A stretch of DNA of 8,046 nucleotides. It comes from JAFGNW01 sp964618515. Its GTDB lineage: Bacteria; Zixibacteria; MSB-5A5; GN15; FEB-12. Each line of letters begins with the position of its first letter. Within the stretch, counting starts at the first letter, position 1. The notes below the pieces were generated by a model. That model saw only the letters and a list, made by a program, of their open reading frames with translations. It was not told where the DNA came from and made no database searches. The translations under genes were made by a program, and so were the position numbers. The stretch spans positions 1 through 8,046 of the forward strand of contig CAZUAS010000114.1 of assembly GCA_964618515.1 (NCBI GenBank). The letters are read 5' to 3'. This document shows positions 6,811 through 8,046 of the stretch, piece by piece.

Positions 6811-7446
6811 TTAACTTTCATCCGAGGAAATATTAAAAAAGAGGTCAAACTGGCGCATGACCCGGAAAACCTCCGCCCGTTCTTCGGACATGTCGGTGTC
6901 ACTACTGCTGGTGGCAGGTGTATCCAGCAGAGTGTTTTCTATCTTGGTGATGAATTTGGGATTCTTCGGGTGAGCAAACGAAGTCCCTTCATATAACAGC
7001 GGTACCGTCTTGGCAACGGTGGCACCTAAAAATGAAGCCTCAAAGGCGGTATAGAATGAGTTCGGCATGGGTAACAGGAAAACCAGCAGGGTCAATAAGC
7101 CGATCGCCAGCCAGCCCCGCAAAAAGCCTATTAGGGCTCCGCCCATCTGGTCACGGCGACCACTATCTTTGACGGTGGCTACCTTATAAAAGAGAATACC
7201 CAGCAGTTTGAAAAGGGCGTAAGAGAAGGCAATAAGAATCATGAAAGAAAGAAAAGCGGAAATAAGGGGTGAACCGCCCAGCTGATTATAAACCCAGACC
7301 GCAAAGTTGTCAATGTAATTAACCGAGATGACAATAGCTACCGCAAAAACCAAAAAAGCCATCAATTCCCTGATAAGACCTTTTTTCGAGCCGATTATTA
7401 CTGAAATCAACAAAAGAACTAAGAGTACGGCATCTATCCAGTTCAT
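6811..7446 (-). CDS. cvpA: CvpA family inner-membrane protein
   Basis: CvpA proteins are small integral membrane proteins named after colicin V production in E. coli; their biochemical role is not settled, and envelope stress roles have been reported. The 211 residues carry four predicted membrane segments at about 4-19, 27-47, 61-88 and 103-125. Between the first two lies the family motif GSKKGLIRE (19-27). The DQMGGALIGFLRG stretch (99-111) before the fourth segment is also typical. The remaining 85 residues are a soluble tail containing a low-complexity patch TPATSSSDTD (176-185). The ATG is preceded by AGGGAG (7458-7453 on the minus strand) six bases away. It sits 53 bases after yqeY and is followed by a strong terminator. 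The cvpA-mutS2 neighbourhood is known in Firmicutes, where the two genes lie close together. Confidence 0.92.
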   Translation of the reverse strand: MNWIDAVLLVLLLISVIIGSKKGLIRELMAFLVFAVAIVISVNYIDNFAVWVYNQLGGSPLISAFLSFMILIAFSYALFKLLGILFYKVATVKDSGRRDQMGGALIGFLRGWLAIGLLTLLVFLLPMPNSFYTAFEASFLGATVAKTVPLLYEGTSFAHPKNPKFITKIENTLLDTPATSSSDTDMSEERAEVFRVMRQFDLFFNISSDES

Positions 7447-7499
7447 AATATACTCCCTATAAAGGGTTAAGTTTTTTAAAAATATAGGAAGTTTTTAAA

Positions 7500-7946
7500 T
7501 TATTTGGCAAGTAATTCTGAGACTATTTTATTAACTAATTTACCGTCGGCTTTACCTTTAACCTGGGGCATAAGGATTTTCATAACCAGTCCCATCTTTT
7601 GGGGTGAGTCCACCCCCGATTGGGTAATAGCCGCAGTAATCAATTGTCTCAGTTCATCTTCACTTAGTTGTTGGGGAAGAAAAGAAGTAATGATGTCAAG
7701 CTCGAATTGCTCTTTCTGAACCAGGTCGCTACGCCTGCCCTTTTCATATTGTTCTATGGATTCTCTTCTTTTTTTGGCGCAACTGCTTAAAACTTCGATA
7801 GCTTGATGGTCAGTCAGAGGTTCTTTTTGTTCAATCTGGCGATACTTGAGGTCAGATTTAAGGCCCCGAAGAGTTGTCAGGCGGTCTTTCTCGCCTGCTT
7901 TCAGGGCCTCTTTAATTTGTTTATCTATGTCTTCAAGAATAGACAT
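7500..7946 (-). CDS. yqeY: GatB/YqeY domain protein
   Basis: This is a 148-residue soluble protein of the GatB/YqeY family, about the normal size for stand-alone YqeY. The domain resembles the tRNA-binding C-terminal part of GatB, the amidotransferase subunit that makes Gln-tRNA or Asn-tRNA; the role of free-standing YqeY is not proven. Typical blocks are RLTTLRGLKSDLK (22-34), KKRRESIEQYEKGRRSDL (58-75), ELDIITSFLPQQLSEDEL (82-99) and MGLVMKILMPQVKGKADGKLVN (118-139, quoted here only as its outline: MGLVM, then GKADG). The start overlaps the rpsU stop by one base (TAATG) with no ribosome site close by, so translation probably depends on rpsU. The rpsU-yqeY link is conserved in many bacteria next to dnaG. 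Confidence 0.95.
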   Translation of the reverse strand: MSILEDIDKQIKEALKAGEKDRLTTLRGLKSDLKYRQIEQKEPLTDHQAIEVLSSCAKKRRESIEQYEKGRRSDLVQKEQFELDIITSFLPQQLSEDELRQLITAAITQSGVDSPQKMGLVMKILMPQVKGKADGKLVNKIVSELLAK

Positions 7947-8046
7947 TAATAATTATTTTCCATTAACTTGGCACGCCGGGGCTTGCGCCGGGCCGCCGCT
8001 AATTTCCTTTTTTTCGTCTCGGATGGTTTTTCTAAATGCTGATGCT
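7946..8046 (-). CDS. rpsU: 30S ribosomal protein S21, C-terminal part
   Basis: Only the last 32 residues are in the window; the gene runs off the right edge. The fragment reads HQHLEKPSETKKRK and then AAARRKPRRAK before ending LMENNY. This matches the end of S21: the EKPS block, which follows the conserved arginine-rich region in this family, and a strongly basic alanine/lysine/arginine tail. S21 is a small ribosomal subunit protein near the anti-Shine-Dalgarno region that takes part in initiation. Its stop TAA shares a base with the yqeY ATG. Its position before yqeY, with dnaG further down the same strand, supports the call. The promoter and any leader lie outside the window. Confidence 0.88.
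   Translation of the reverse strand, partial: HQHLEKPSETKKRKLAAARRKPRRAKLMENNY

Noticed and set aside
7455..7466. CCCTATAAAGGG dyad over the cvpA ribosome site
   Set aside because: The stem is only four pairs and cannot be extended, so it is too weak to claim control of translation.

Overview
The window looks like one end of an assembled contig from an uncultured Gram-negative bacterium. Bases 1-46 are Illumina library adapter with an index, so the biological sequence starts at 47. The coding genes have medium GC, and the spacers are AT-rich. A lipoprotein signal peptide, a C-terminal S21 fragment, MutS2, CvpA and YqeY are present. This combination fits an uncultured lineage, perhaps of the FCB or a related group, but nothing here fixes the phylum.

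Left part (47-922). A truncated minus-strand gene (47-418) encodes a protein-L-isoaspartate O-methyltransferase with a predicted lipoprotein signal peptide; it is cut at the contig end. An AT-rich divergent spacer (419-715) carries a perfect 10-bp inverted repeat. Next is a 35-residue, extremely lysine-rich plus-strand protein (716-823) with a near-ideal ribosome binding site. A rho-independent terminator at 892-922 closes this small transcription unit.

Right part (956-8046). Six genes lie head to tail on the minus strand. In transcription order they are rpsU (5' end missing), yqeY, cvpA, mutS2, dnaG and recN. The rpsU/yqeY and dnaG/recN junctions are TAATG overlaps and the mutS2/dnaG junction is an ATGA overlap. 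A strong minus-strand terminator hairpin separates cvpA from mutS2, so there are probably two transcription units: rpsU-yqeY-cvpA and mutS2-dnaG-recN. The arrangement resembles a fusion of two known neighbourhoods: the macromolecular synthesis cluster (rpsU, yqeY, dnaG, normally followed by rpoD) and the cvpA-mutS2 pair. The position after dnaG is held by recN rather than rpoD. Functionally the block joins translation (S21, YqeY), replication priming (DnaG) and recombination control or double-strand-break repair (MutS2, RecN).

No tRNA, rRNA, CRISPR array, insertion sequence or phage gene was seen. The large genes are ordinary housekeeping genes. The less usual items are the exported methyltransferase, the tiny lysine-rich gene with its dyad, and the terminator directly in front of mutS2. 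No clearly new multi-gene system was found.
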